From the NCBI RefSeq assembly GCF_035013185.1, contig NZ_JAYGJO010000001.1:62001-126000 (forward strand): a stretch of 64,000 bases of DNA, written 5' to 3'. Shown piece by piece: positions 46,097 to 55,349 of the stretch (its first letter is position 1; the number at the start of each line of letters is the position of its first letter). A model generated the notes under the pieces. That model worked only from the letters and a program-made list of their open reading frames with translations. It did not search any database and was not told where the DNA came from. A program made the position numbers and the translations under genes. This DNA comes from Acerihabitans sp035013185 (GTDB taxonomy: Bacteria; Pseudomonadota; Gammaproteobacteria; Enterobacterales; Enterobacteriaceae).

Positions 46097-46834
46097 ATGA
46101 CTAACACAAGAGATACACCTGTTTCACCATTAAGAAATCATCTTTTAGCAGCTTTACCTGATGAGGTAAAAACTCGCCTATTTCCTTTTATGGAGCTGAT
46201 TGCATTACAGTTGGGACAAGTGATGTACGAGGCAGGCGATAAACTGGGATATGTGTATTTTCCAGTTGATGCGATCGTCTCGCTGTTGTATGTGATGGAG
46301 AATGGAGCTTCAGCAGAAATATCGGTCGTGGGTAATGAGGGACTTATTGGCATAGCGTTATTTATGGGTGGCGAAAGCACCTCCAGTCGAGCCATCGTAC
46401 AAAGTGCAGGTTATGCTTTCCGTCTTAAAGGTACGATGTTAAATGATGAATTTAATCGTCATGGTAAACTACTGGAGTTAATGCTCCGCTATACTCAAGC
46501 GTTAATTACCCAAATGGCACAGACAGCGGTGTGCAATCGGCACCATACGATCGATCAGCAATTATGCCGTTGGCTATTATTATCTCTTGACCGGTTACCC
46601 AATAATCACCTCACCATGACACAGGAGCTTATCGCCAATATGCTGGGTGTGCGGCGGGAAGGGGTGACAGAAGCAGCTGGAAAATTACAAAAGCTTGGTG
46701 TGATTGATTATAGCCGCGGTCATATTACAGTATTAGACCGGCAGAAACTGGAATCATTGAGCTGTGAATGTTACGCCGTAGTGAAAAAAGAAACTAAACG
46801 ACTTCTCCCTTATCTTTTACCAAAAGAAAAGTAA
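46097..46834 (+). CDS. Crp/Fnr-family transcriptional regulator
   Basis: 245 residues. N-terminal cyclic-nucleotide-binding-like beta-roll (about 25-130; GYVYFPVDAIVSLLYVMENG, VVGNEGLIGIALFMGG) and C-terminal Crp-type winged helix (LTMTQELIANMLGVRREGVTEAAGKLQKLGVI). The cAMP-contacting Arg-Ser pair of true CRP is not evident, and there is no cysteine cluster as in FNR, so ligand and targets are unknown. It is AT-rich and lies between two insertion elements inside the island. The start has only a weak ribosome site. Confidence 0.85.
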   Translation: MTNTRDTPVSPLRNHLLAALPDEVKTRLFPFMELIALQLGQVMYEAGDKLGYVYFPVDAIVSLLYVMENGASAEISVVGNEGLIGIALFMGGESTSSRAIVQSAGYAFRLKGTMLNDEFNRHGKLLELMLRYTQALITQMAQTAVCNRHHTIDQQLCRWLLLSLDRLPNNHLTMTQELIANMLGVRREGVTEAAGKLQKLGVIDYSRGHITVLDRQKLESLSCECYAVVKKETKRLLPYLLPKEK

Positions 46835-46878
46835 ATATCCGCGCATCTCCCTTGTTCACGGAATGCCATTACAGTAGA

Positions 46879-48087
46879 GGGGGTGCGGACAAAAATTTGG
46901 ACTACTTTGGAGATAGTTCATGTACTCGTATGAAGATCGTATTCGGGCCGTTAAGCTCTACAGCCGACAGGTGTTGTATAAATGGAAGGATGAACTCCTC
47001 GGTAATGAGGCATATCAACACATGCGCAAACGTAATGAGCCCCCTACAGAAGATGAACGTGATTCTCTGCTCGATGAGGTCGCTCAGCTTAAACAGCAGA
47101 TACGACGCTTACAACTGGAGCGCGACATCCTTACGAAAGCCGGTGAACTGATAAAAAAAGACCTGGGCATCAACGTTATGACCCTGAAAAACAGGGAGAA
47201 GACGAGGGTCGTTGATGCCCTGAAAGAGACTTACCCACTGGCAGAACTGCTCAATGTCATACAACTTGCACGCAACTGCTACTTCTATCACAAAGCAGGC
47301 CTGAACCTAAGCGATAAATACGCGAACACTCGCGCCATCATAACAGAGATATTCCATAAAAATTACCACTGCTATGGCTACCGCCGTATCCATGCCACAC
47401 TACGTCAGAACGAGACATTCATCTCAGAAAAGGTCGTTCGCAGGCTGATGGCAGAGGAGCAGCTCGTTGTCAGTCCACGTCGTTGTCGCCGTTACAGTTC
47501 CTACTGCGGTGAAATCGACCCCGCACCTGAAAATTTGCTCGCCAGAAATTTTAATGCACGTTCTCCAAACGAAAAATGGCTGACGAATATCACGGAGTTC
47601 CAGCATCCGGCAGGGAAGGTCTATCTATCACCCGTGCTCGACTGCTTTGACGGCAAAGTGGTGAGTTGGTCCATCGGAACGCGGTCTGACGCGCAGTTGG
47701 TCAATAGCATGCTCGATGGAGCCATCAGTACGCTTACCGGTGATCACAGGCCAGTCATACACAGCGATAGAGGTGGGCATTACCGCTGGCCGGGCTGGCT
47801 TGGCCGTATCCGGGCGGCGGGCCTGGTCCGCTCAATGTCACGTAAGGGATGTTCGCCCGATAATGCCACTTGCGAAGGCTTCTTCGGACGTCTCAAGAAT
47901 GAAATGTACTATGGTCGAGACTGGTCCGGGACCACGCTGGAAGACTTTATGCAGGGAGTGGACACCTACATCCGGTGGTATAACGAACGACGTATCAAAC
48001 TGTCGTTGGGTGCAATGAGTCCGGTGAAATATCGGCAAAAACTAGGAATCACAATATAAACCAGTCCAAGAAATTGTCCGCACCCCC
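46879..48087 (+). mobile_element. IS3-family insertion sequence, internally damaged
   Basis: Bounded by imperfect inverted repeats: GGGGGTGCGGACAAAAATTT at 46879 and, on the other strand, GGGGGTGCGGACAATTTCTT ending at 48087. It contains one transposase frame. No matching target duplication was found (AGA versus AAA outside the ends), which suggests rearrangement after insertion or loss of one flank. Confidence 0.85.
46920..48059 (+). pseudogene. IS3-family transposase, fused and probably inactive
   Basis: 379 residues. The start MYSYEDRIRAVKLYSRQVLY is OrfA but jumps straight to its C-terminal leucine-zipper region (VAQLKQQIRRLQLERDIL), so about a hundred residues of helix-turn-helix domain are missing and OrfA is fused to OrfB. 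In OrfB the first catalytic Asp (WLTDIT in relatives) reads WLTNIT; the second (HSDRGGHY) and the Glu (EGFFGRLKNE) remain. With the DDE triad broken and the DNA-binding part deleted, transposition is unlikely. Confidence 0.8.
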
Positions 48088-48461
48088 AAACCGGTCATTA
48101 GTCAGTGTTGTTGACATAGCAACGATCAGTTCTCGGAATGCTTTCAGTGTTTTCACACAGCCTGGGTCGATACCGGCCCATTGGGCAAGGCAGTAATCGG
48201 CCAAGAGTGTATAAAAACGCGCGGGTGTACTGTCGAGTGTGTGCTGTCGTACAGACCCGCTCACGCAACTGGGGCAGGATGTATTTGATTTGCATCCGCC
48301 ACCGTTCCGGCCAGAGGAGCGCTTGCCGGTCGCGACCTACATCGCTGGTGTGAATCCTTCGAAATCGGTTGCCACCACCACCACGACTACCACCAGCTCG
48401 CAGACAACCGCGAAGGAATAGATATGAATACCACTGAAATTTTACTCAATACCGACCGCCT
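48088..48461. other. IS flank and gene remnant before brkB
   Basis: No complete gene. A plus-strand frame ending at 48421 (FRPEERLPVATYIAGVNPS, then a Thr run) looks like the tail of a lost protein. A 13-codon frame at 48424-48465 (MNTTEILLNTDRL, preceded by AAGGA) ends in TGA overlapping the GTG start of the next gene and could be a leader or the true N-terminus separated by a frameshift. Confidence 0.4.
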
Positions 48462-49331
48462 GTGACGCTTTCCGGCCGGCCCGCCGCATGGTGGCAGCTG
48501 ACCAAGCAGGTAGCGACCGCTTGGCTCGACGACTACGTGCCAAGCATGGGCGCCGCGCTGGCCTACTACACCATATTCTCGCTTGCACCGATGCTGCTGG
48601 TTGTGATCTCGATGGCTGGGCTGCTATTCGGTGAAGACGCTGCTCGCGGTGAGATCCAGGTGCAGTTGCAGAACCTGATGGGTGAACGCAGCGCGGGCGC
48701 AGTGCAGAGCCTGCTGGTTAGCGTACGCGAGCCCTCCGAGGGCCTGACAGCCACCGCTGTGGGGTTGGTGCTGTTGTTCGTTGGCGCCACCAGCGTTTTT
48801 GCCGAACTGCAGAACGCGCTCGACCGGATTTGGCGAGTGCCTGAGGAGCTGCGCAAGAAAGGCTGGTTCTCGGTCGTACGCGCACGCGTGATGGCGTTCG
48901 GAATGGTCCTTGCGTTGGGCTTCCTGCTGATCTTGTCGCTGGTCACCAGTGCGCTGCTGGCTGCCGTGGGCCGCCAACTGGAGCCGGTGCTTGGCGACTG
49001 GCAGACGGTGGTGGAGGCCGGCGACGCGCTCGGCGGCTTCATGCTAGTGGCGCTCGTCTTCGGCCTGATCTACAAGGTTATGCCGCGCCAGCGTGTCCTA
49101 GCGTCCGATGTGTGGCTCGGCGCATTGCTGGCGGCTTTGCTCTTCACCGGCGGCAAGGTGGTGATCGGCGCTTACATCGGCCGCAGCGATGTAGCGTCGG
49201 GCTTTGGAGCGGCTGGCTCGTTAGTAGTGGTACTGCTCTGGGTATACTTTTCAGCGCAGATCCTGCTGGTCGGCGCAGAGTTCACCTGCGTCTACACTCG
49301 GACATTCGGATCCCGAAAAGCCATCGACTGA
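48462..49331 (+). CDS. YihY/BrkB-family inner-membrane protein
   Basis: 289 residues with about six membrane helices. Family features are MGAALAYYTIFSLAPML, the FVGATSVFAELQNALDRIW segment and GFGAAGSLVVVLLWVYFSAQILL. Despite the old name (ribonuclease BN, virulence factor), the function is unknown. The start is a GTG inside the TGA of a 13-codon upstream frame. It is visibly GC-richer than the core genes, with codon use like Pseudomonas or Burkholderia, so it was probably acquired. Confidence 0.85.
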   Translation: MTLSGRPAAWWQLTKQVATAWLDDYVPSMGAALAYYTIFSLAPMLLVVISMAGLLFGEDAARGEIQVQLQNLMGERSAGAVQSLLVSVREPSEGLTATAVGLVLLFVGATSVFAELQNALDRIWRVPEELRKKGWFSVVRARVMAFGMVLALGFLLILSLVTSALLAAVGRQLEPVLGDWQTVVEAGDALGGFMLVALVFGLIYKVMPRQRVLASDVWLGALLAALLFTGGKVVIGAYIGRSDVASGFGAAGSLVVVLLWVYFSAQILLVGAEFTCVYTRTFGSRKAID

Positions 49332-49451
49332 TCGCTGCCAACGCCGTTTATGCTAACGTCTCCTGTGCGGGCTAATCAGCAGCAACAGCGGCTACCTGGC
49401 CCACGGTGATCCATTGGTGGCGAGACGCATCGTTGCATTGGTAGCGACACA

Positions 49452-50789
49452 TCAACTGCCGAAAATACGCAGAGCAAGCATCGCCTCGGTGAAGTGCACC
49501 TCGACAGCGAGTACATCGTCCGCTTCCGGCACAGCTTCTCGCGCCCCTTTCACGATCATGTCGGCGTGGCGCTGGAGACATGTCGCCTGCTGCGCAGAGT
49601 TCACATGGCCAGCGATCTGGGCGATGGCATCGAGCATGCGGATTGCCACGGCCGGGTTAGATCGAGCGCTTTGCCTGATCTGGTTGAAGGCGGTATCCAC
49701 GATGCCGGCAAAAGTGGCTCCCGTTGCTACAAGGCGCAGTTGCCCGTGACCATCGAATCGATAAGGGGATGGCATCTCACGTCGCGCGAGGCTGCACAGG
49801 GCAGATTCCAGCCGATCTACGCAGGCTACCGCCGTAAACGGGTCGTTGATACCCGGTGACAACGCCCGCAAGGCAATCTCGACCAACTGCTGAAGAGAAA
49901 ACTCCATATCTTGGACGGCACTGCGCTGGTTGCCCAACACGAAGGAGGCGTTCAATTTACCCGCAAGGGTTTCAGTGACACGATCCTTGGGCCAGACCAT
50001 AACCATCGCCCTGCCCTTGGCGAGGTAGTGCCCAGGTCGGCGCTCCAGCCGAAGCAGCAGATCTTCTTTGCTGGCCAACGCCATCAGCGCGTCAGCATCG
50101 ATCATCTGGATATAGCCGTCCTGAAGGGCGCCCACAGTGTAGCCTTCGCGTGCGAACTGGGCTGGCAAGCAGGCTTCGTCTGGCGCTCTTGAGGCTTCGG
50201 GTCCAGAGTCACCAAGGTTATCGGGAAACAACCTGTCGATACCGTCATCGAGCTCCTGGCCAACCCGAGCTACGACCTGATCCGCCTGTATCGAGACCGA
50301 GATGTGGTGGATGAAATAAATCAGCACGCCAACGCTGACAATCGCCAGCAATACACCGATGCTGATGGAGAGATGAGGCACGAATGCCACTTCGTCGGCG
50401 CGCCGGATGGTGCGTAGCACGATCAGGCAGTACAAAAACGTGGCCACGAACGTGCCCAGCACCACTTGGTTGGCGGTGTCACGCATGAAGTTACGCAGCA
50501 GGCGCGGGCCCAACTGGGACGAGGCAAGCGAAAGCGCCACCAGTGTCATCGAGAACACCGTCCCGGCGATGGCAATCATTGACCCTGCCACGGTCCCCAG
50601 AAGCAGACTTGCACCTTCGGCACCACCCGAATAACTCAGGCCCAATATCTGTAGCCAGTCGTTGGTCACGGTCCTGTCGAGAGCTACGGCGCTCAAGGCC
50701 ATTGCCACGGCCAGGCAGGTCATGATCGTTGGCACGAACCATAAACTGGATCTCAGGCGATACCAGTACTTTTGCAGCAATGTTTGCAC
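49452..50789 (-). CDS. DUF2254-family membrane protein
   Basis: 445 residues: four membrane helices in the first 170 residues (WFVPTIMTCLAVAMALSAVAL, LLLGTVAGSMIAIAGTVFSMTLVAL, LGTFVATFLYCLIVLRTI, LSISIGVLLAIVSVGVLIYFIHHI), then a long soluble region with ALSPGINDPFTAVACVDRL, the family signature. Function unknown. GC-rich like brkB, on the opposite strand, 120 bases away, stop to stop. Confidence 0.87.
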   Translation of the reverse strand: MQTLLQKYWYRLRSSLWFVPTIMTCLAVAMALSAVALDRTVTNDWLQILGLSYSGGAEGASLLLGTVAGSMIAIAGTVFSMTLVALSLASSQLGPRLLRNFMRDTANQVVLGTFVATFLYCLIVLRTIRRADEVAFVPHLSISIGVLLAIVSVGVLIYFIHHISVSIQADQVVARVGQELDDGIDRLFPDNLGDSGPEASRAPDEACLPAQFAREGYTVGALQDGYIQMIDADALMALASKEDLLLRLERRPGHYLAKGRAMVMVWPKDRVTETLAGKLNASFVLGNQRSAVQDMEFSLQQLVEIALRALSPGINDPFTAVACVDRLESALCSLARREMPSPYRFDGHGQLRLVATGATFAGIVDTAFNQIRQSARSNPAVAIRMLDAIAQIAGHVNSAQQATCLQRHADMIVKGAREAVPEADDVLAVEVHFTEAMLALRIFGS

Positions 50790-50936
50790 GACGCCTCACT
50801 TCAACTCGTCAACCTTGGACTGAGCACCCAAACAAGCGCTGAACGAGCCCTCTCTACAGTTTAAGTTTTCGAACCGAAGCTAGCTGTTCGTCCTGATACA
50901 TCATTCCAGGTCTTGCTTACAGAGGAATGGGGTCTC

Positions 50937-51643
50937 ACATGCGGACCGCCCGCAGCATCGCCGCGAACTCGTGGAGCGTCTCGCTACCGCTTGCCTCGGC
51001 GTTCTTTAGTCAAGCCTGCAGATGAGCCACAAGCTGTTCGCCGGACTCACCCGATGGCGTCCACAGCCGCCTCAGTTGTTCTCGCATCTTGACCAGTTTG
51101 TTAAGTACCTGGCTTTGTTGAATCGCGCTTGACGCCTGCTGCTGCTGGCCGGTCGGAATATGACGCGCGTCCCGGCGCAGCCAGTGCCGCGCGCTGCGGA
51201 GGTTTGCAAGCTCGACTGAGTATCCGTGCGCACGCAATCGCAACAGTTCGACAAGTGCCGCGCAGCAGCACGACCGAGATGCCGCGGGTCTGAGGGCTGT
51301 GCGGATCTTCGTGAGTTTCGCAGGCGGCGTGGTGCTTCCTATGCACCGCAACCCATTCACGTGTCACGATGCCGGTAGTGAGCCAGAGCCAGCACCTGAA
51401 AAAATGTGAAGCCACAGGTCGCAGCTCGACTGAGCGATGCGCTTGGCTGCGGTGCAGAAAGATCGTGACGGCGGCGATAGTGATGTGCGTTGTCACAAGC
51501 GTATAGGTGACGATCTGCCAGCCGATGAACCCGCCAAGTCCGTGCATGAGCCAGTCGAAGAGACCGTCGTGCAGTGTGGTCAGAAGTTCAGTCGTATCCA
51601 TGGAAATCCTCGATGTAATCAAGACGGCGTGCGGACGCCGCAC
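50937..51643 (-). pseudogene. Acyl-CoA/fatty-acid desaturase, broken
   Basis: The N-terminal part has the first two histidine boxes (HRSQAHRS, HRKHHAACETHEDPHSP). After RGISVVL the sequence jumps to C-terminal text in another frame (VELANLRSARHWLRRDARHI, KMREQLRRLW), so a middle section with the HNNHH-type box is deleted with a frameshift. A TGA (for Trp) lies between LVAHLQA and LKNAEASGSETLHEFAAMLR. It cannot make an active enzyme. Intact relatives introduce double bonds into membrane lipids. Confidence 0.82.
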
Positions 51644-52155
51644 TACTGGTTCGAGCGGACCGCTTTTTCCACCTCGATGATTTTGGCGTCGTCCGGTTCG
51701 CCTTCGACGCGCGCGATGACCGCGCCCTTTGCGTCGAGCACGAACACGAATGCCTTGGCACTGTCGTGCGGGATGTTCAAAGCGCTCTCAAGGCTCGACT
51801 CGCTCAAGATCCAAGTCTGGTCGTGGTAGCGCGTCGGGATCTTTTCCTTGGCCCTGCCAATTGCGTCTTTCTCGCTCATGAAGAACGGCAGGTCGATAGC
51901 GAGCACGTCTCTGATACGCACCCGAGTCTGGTCGATGTTCTTGCGCAGGGCTTCGGCCCACAAGCGGGTGCTCTTTGCCGCGTCAGTACTCGGCGTGACG
52001 ATCAAGATTGTCGACTGGCCGATTAATTGGGCAGCGCTGACTTTTTCCCCTGTCAGCGCAGTCGCAGTGAAATCGGGGATAGGGCTGTTGGAGGATTGCG
52101 ACCAGGCGTTGACGGGCCACAGTAGCACAAGCGCGAGCGTGATGAATGTTCTCAT
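51643..52155 (-). CDS. Exported thioredoxin-fold protein lacking cysteines
   Basis: 170 residues from the ATG at 52155 (AAGGAA upstream). A signal peptide ends near AWSQ, followed by PDFTATALTGEKVSAAQLIG, the usual start of redoxin/AhpC-TSA domains, and TILIVTPSTDAAKSTRLW where a CxxC would be expected. No cysteine is present in the mature protein, so it cannot be an ordinary thiol oxidoreductase. Its role is unknown. It overlaps the end of the frame upstream of the desaturase pseudogene by one base. GC-rich. Confidence 0.75.
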   Translation of the reverse strand: MRTFITLALVLLWPVNAWSQSSNSPIPDFTATALTGEKVSAAQLIGQSTILIVTPSTDAAKSTRLWAEALRKNIDQTRVRIRDVLAIDLPFFMSEKDAIGRAKEKIPTRYHDQTWILSESSLESALNIPHDSAKAFVFVLDAKGAVIARVEGEPDDAKIIEVEKAVRSNQ

Positions 52156-52373
52156 AGAGCTTTTCCTTTTTACGGCGGCCGCGGAACGCAGCTTATGCTC
52201 AAACTGAATCCTAAGCTGGACGTGCGTGGGTTGTCGGTATGGCAACGTACACACCGGTTACGCAGAGATAGATCATCGAGGCCCGCCGCAGGAAGTCGAA
52301 TATGGAATTGCAACTGCTCCCCGGCCGCAGTGGACTCGATGACGCGTGACACATTAAGTGATGTCTATCGAGT

Positions 52374-53276
52374 TCACTTCGACAGGTGCGCCTTCCAGTA
52401 GTCATCCACCTTTTCACTCTGCTGGCCAAAGTCATCAAGTGGGGAGAACCGGTGTTCTTTCACGAGTGGAGCGGCGTCCAAATTGCTTTTGGTAGTGCTC
52501 AACACGAGCAGGTTGGCGCCGGTAGTCGTCTTGAAGTGATCCCAAGGCACCGGAACGTATTTCTCACCGAAGCCAAATACGCCCCCTCTGCCAATCACCA
52601 GGTAAGCGATCTTGCCTGTCTGCGGACTCATAACGATATCGTCGACACTGCCAAGGTCTTCGCCTTGCGGGTTGACCACGCCGGTGCCGACCAATTGATC
52701 GGAGCGGAAGGCAGTGTCCCCTCCGGTTACTGGCTGCGCGTCTGCAATCTGCTGAAGCCGCCAACTTGGAACGTCGGCCCTCGCCGCTCCACCTTTGCGC
52801 AAATCGGCAGAGTAGCTCTTGTAAATATCGCGCGTCGCACTAAGTAACACCTCACAACCCTTCTGATCGCCGCGCTGAGCCAGAATGTTGGTGGAGGCAA
52901 TCATCGTACGAACCTCGTAGCCCGGTCGTGCCCTCCAGTAAGTTGCTCCTGGCTGAGTGGTGGTGACGCCGCCAACCGGCACCACCCCACGGTAGCCGTA
53001 GCCGTACATTGGATACCCATATCCGTAGACGGATCCGTGTATCCAGTAACCGTCCTTTTGCATCTGACTGTCGAAGGCGCGCAGATCGCTCAAGCATTTC
53101 TCCGCCGACTGCCTGTTGGTAGCGGATTTTGTGTCAGAAGACGACTTGTATACCGCAGCGGTTTCAGGCGATGGTGCCGCCATAAGCGGAGCGGCGAAGC
53201 CAAAGCAAAATAACGCCGTCAGCGAAGTGGCAAGCGCTGCGCGTGTCATTATTTTTGTTTGCTTGTCGCGTTTCAT
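52374..53276 (-). CDS. Exported PRC-barrel domain protein
   Basis: 300 residues. A signal peptide (ending PLMAAPS), a Gly/Tyr-rich stretch (GSVYGYGYPMYGYGYRG), a helical middle and a C-terminal PRC-barrel (LVGTGVVNPQGEDLGSVDDIV, GKIAYLVIGRGG, KYVPVPWDHF, about 195-265). Such proteins are common in stress-gene groups of soil proteobacteria; the molecular role is not known. GC-rich. About 220 bases without a clear gene separate it from the thioredoxin-fold gene. Confidence 0.82.
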   Translation of the reverse strand: MKRDKQTKIMTRAALATSLTALFCFGFAAPLMAAPSPETAAVYKSSSDTKSATNRQSAEKCLSDLRAFDSQMQKDGYWIHGSVYGYGYPMYGYGYRGVVPVGGVTTTQPGATYWRARPGYEVRTMIASTNILAQRGDQKGCEVLLSATRDIYKSYSADLRKGGAARADVPSWRLQQIADAQPVTGGDTAFRSDQLVGTGVVNPQGEDLGSVDDIVMSPQTGKIAYLVIGRGGVFGFGEKYVPVPWDHFKTTTGANLLVLSTTKSNLDAAPLVKEHRFSPLDDFGQQSEKVDDYWKAHLSK

Positions 53277-53396
53277 GGTATGTCTTCCTGTTGACTTATG
53301 ACCCGAGTAAGCGGGTCGAATATATAGCTGTTGCGGACGAGCAATTTTTCACCCAAACGCCGGAATTTCACTGAACCAGAACGAACTCGGAACTTA

Positions 53397-53648
53397 TTAT
53401 TTAGCTTTGCTATAAAACTGATGGTTTCTATCAGAACAACGCCGACACCCAAGCCAAAAATGCATTGGCGGTAACACGCCATAGATACTTTTTAATCTTG
53501 CATCACGAGTTGTACCGCGTTGAAATATCGATGCTGTTGAATTGCCGGACATGATTGAGTAAGCCGATTTTTTCGAGACTTTCCCTGGGGAGCCTGTTTT
53601 GCGTAGATCTCTTGGAGGTTGGACTGATTTTACGTAATGAATCGACAT
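53397..53648 (-). CDS. Small basic hypothetical protein
   Basis: 83 residues from the ATG at 53648, with GAGGA eight bases upstream. The sequence is basic and of low complexity in places (SIHYVKSVQPPRDLRKTGSP, CRRCSDRNHQFYSK) and matches nothing I know. It may be a chance frame. Confidence 0.3.
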   Translation of the reverse strand: MSIHYVKSVQPPRDLRKTGSPGKVSKKSAYSIMSGNSTASIFQRGTTRDARLKSIYGVLPPMHFWLGCRRCSDRNHQFYSKAK

Positions 53649-54004
53649 AATATTTTTCCTCGCAAGTACGGGTAGGCGCTGGAGGCCATGTGCGGAATCT
53701 CGGAACGTCAGCACAAGTAATTTTTAGGGCTCATCGACGGTACATATTTCGAAATCCGTCGCGCTGGATTTCGCCAAATTATCCTCGTGCTGTGATGTTC
53801 CTAAACTAAGCTCCTCGATACGATCAGTCTGTCTGCTAACGCACATACCGGTGGTGGCTGTGTTCACCACTGCGAAATGGGGTCGGCGCACGGTGCGACC
53901 GGTTCGTGTCCCGGTGCCCCTGATTGGGGTTGAAGTGCGAGATACTCGGTCCCTGCGACACAACTAGGCTCGATCGGCTTTGGACGGCCGAATGCCAATA
54001 GCGC
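53649..54004. other. Gene-free stretch within the island
   Basis: About 350 bases between the small basic frame and the recombinase partner gene. A minus-strand frame (53724-53963) has no ribosome site and an Arg/Thr-rich product typical of non-coding GC-rich DNA. Confidence 0.35.
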
Positions 54005-54418
54005 CTACTCGCGTGCTTTCGGACTCAAAGCAGCAACTTTTCCGCTGGAAATTGCTTTCAACTTAGTCAACTCGAAAAACAGACGTTGGTTCACGGATAC
54101 TATCTGGGCAAGCTCGACCACTAATTGGTCATTTCCGGCGCGAAGCGCCCCGGTCTTTTCTTTCTCATTCATCGGCGCCTGAGGCTTCGAATAACGTTGG
54201 GCGCGCACTGACTTGCCCGTGAGAGTGCGAATTCTCTCCGCCACCGCTGGGTACGTGTTGTGAATGAGGCCAGGTGTAACGCCTGCTGCTCGGGCAACCG
54301 ACGCGATGGAAATCTTCTCGTTACCTACAACAAGGCCATCAATGACTTTATCAAGGGCATCTAGTGTTTTTGACCGCGAACGGCCAGGGGCCTGCCCCTC
54401 AGTCGGCTTAATCGCCAT
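54005..54418 (-). CDS. DUF6262/TnpC-like partner of tyrosine recombinase
   Basis: 137 residues from the ATG at 54418, overlapping the end of the recombinase frame by 11 bases. An N-terminal helix-turn-helix (KISIASVARAAGVTPGLIHN) is followed by a coiled-coil tail (NDQLVVELAQIVSVNQRLFF). Small proteins of this layout are encoded just after tyrosine recombinases in Tn554-like elements and assist them. Here the recombinase is broken, so it is probably an orphan. A start at 54442 is also possible. Confidence 0.65.
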   Translation of the reverse strand: MAIKPTEGQAPGRSRSKTLDALDKVIDGLVVGNEKISIASVARAAGVTPGLIHNTYPAVAERIRTLTGKSVRAQRYSKPQAPMNEKEKTGALRAGNDQLVVELAQIVSVNQRLFFELTKLKAISSGKVAALSPKARE

Positions 54419-55349
54419 GCCCAGCCTCGCCGGTATCGTCATTGATGGGAGATAGACCTAAGCTTGTGATCACATCAAGTGCGACCTGCATGTCGCGCTC
54501 TGCTCGCTGCCTTACAGCAGGGCCTGCATCCACGATTTTGATCAGCTTCTGCTGTTGGCTGTAAATGTCCTGCCACGTGCCAGCGAAAAACTCATCAATC
54601 ACCGAGCTTTTGCATCCTGGGCAGAGTGTGGCTTCGTATAGCCCCGCTCCGTCGCAATGCACCAGCTGTGGCCAGTAGCACGAATGTTGGCATGTGGGGC
54701 CGTTTGGGCAAGTAGAGCGGCCCTGTCTTTGATCGGGATAGTCCGCATCTCCACGATCTTTTCGCCCGCCCCGCCAGCCAATGGCTGATCGTCGAGCCAT
54801 GACTCGATCAGGTCGATTTTGAATTCGGTCATTTGCTGGAAGATTTCTTCGAAAAGGCTTAGATCTTGTTGCGGATTCGATGCATAGAGCTGAGTCATGC
54901 TCATGCTGCTATGTTTGAACTGCCATTTTAGATATATCAATGAGGTGCGGCCCATACGGGACTCTACAAAGCATCGAGCATAAGTTCGTCTGCATTGGTG
55001 CGTTCTCAGTGGCCAAGTGCTCCCAGCAGCTTTGGCTAACCGATCAAATGCATAATTGGATGCCTGCCCGCTAAGGGCCTCAACATATTGATCCTGAAGT
55101 TTACCGCCCGGAGTATGCCGTCCGAGGAACAGCTTTTTCGAGTCCCTTCGCGCCTTTTCCAGCAGGAGCAGGTGTTCAGCGGGGTCATCTGGATTGGTAA
55201 TTTTTGCTAGAAGCCGGATCTCTTGATCTAGCTCCTTTCTGATAGTCACTGAATATTTTGCCAAGGTTTCAAGCGCGCTCAGAGTTAACTCAGGGACGAG
55301 GTACTCTACGCGCCCTTTCCCTGTTTTGTGCTCTATCGTGGAAACCCAG
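54408..55349 (-). pseudogene. Tyrosine recombinase, 5'-truncated and frameshifted
   Basis: The frame is open back to the 3' end of the group II intron (VEYLVPELTLSALETLAKYS), so the N-terminal part is missing at that junction. The catalytic half is recognisable: HQCRRTYAR (HxxR) and WQFKHSSMSMTQLYA (His...Tyr). Near 54640 the frame shifts: ATGHSWCIATE ends in one frame and GAGLYEATLCPGCKSSVIDE continues in another, to a stop at 54408. It resembles the recombinases of Tn554-like and integrative elements and was probably the element's own mobility gene. Confidence 0.8.

Noticed and set aside
48049..48264. Minus-strand 71-residue frame at the IS3 element right end
   Set aside because: It crosses the IS terminal repeat, so it is a fusion of IS and flank sequence; no family recognised.
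53724..53963. 79-residue Arg/Thr-rich frame
   Set aside because: No ribosome site and a composition typical of antisense frames in GC-rich DNA.
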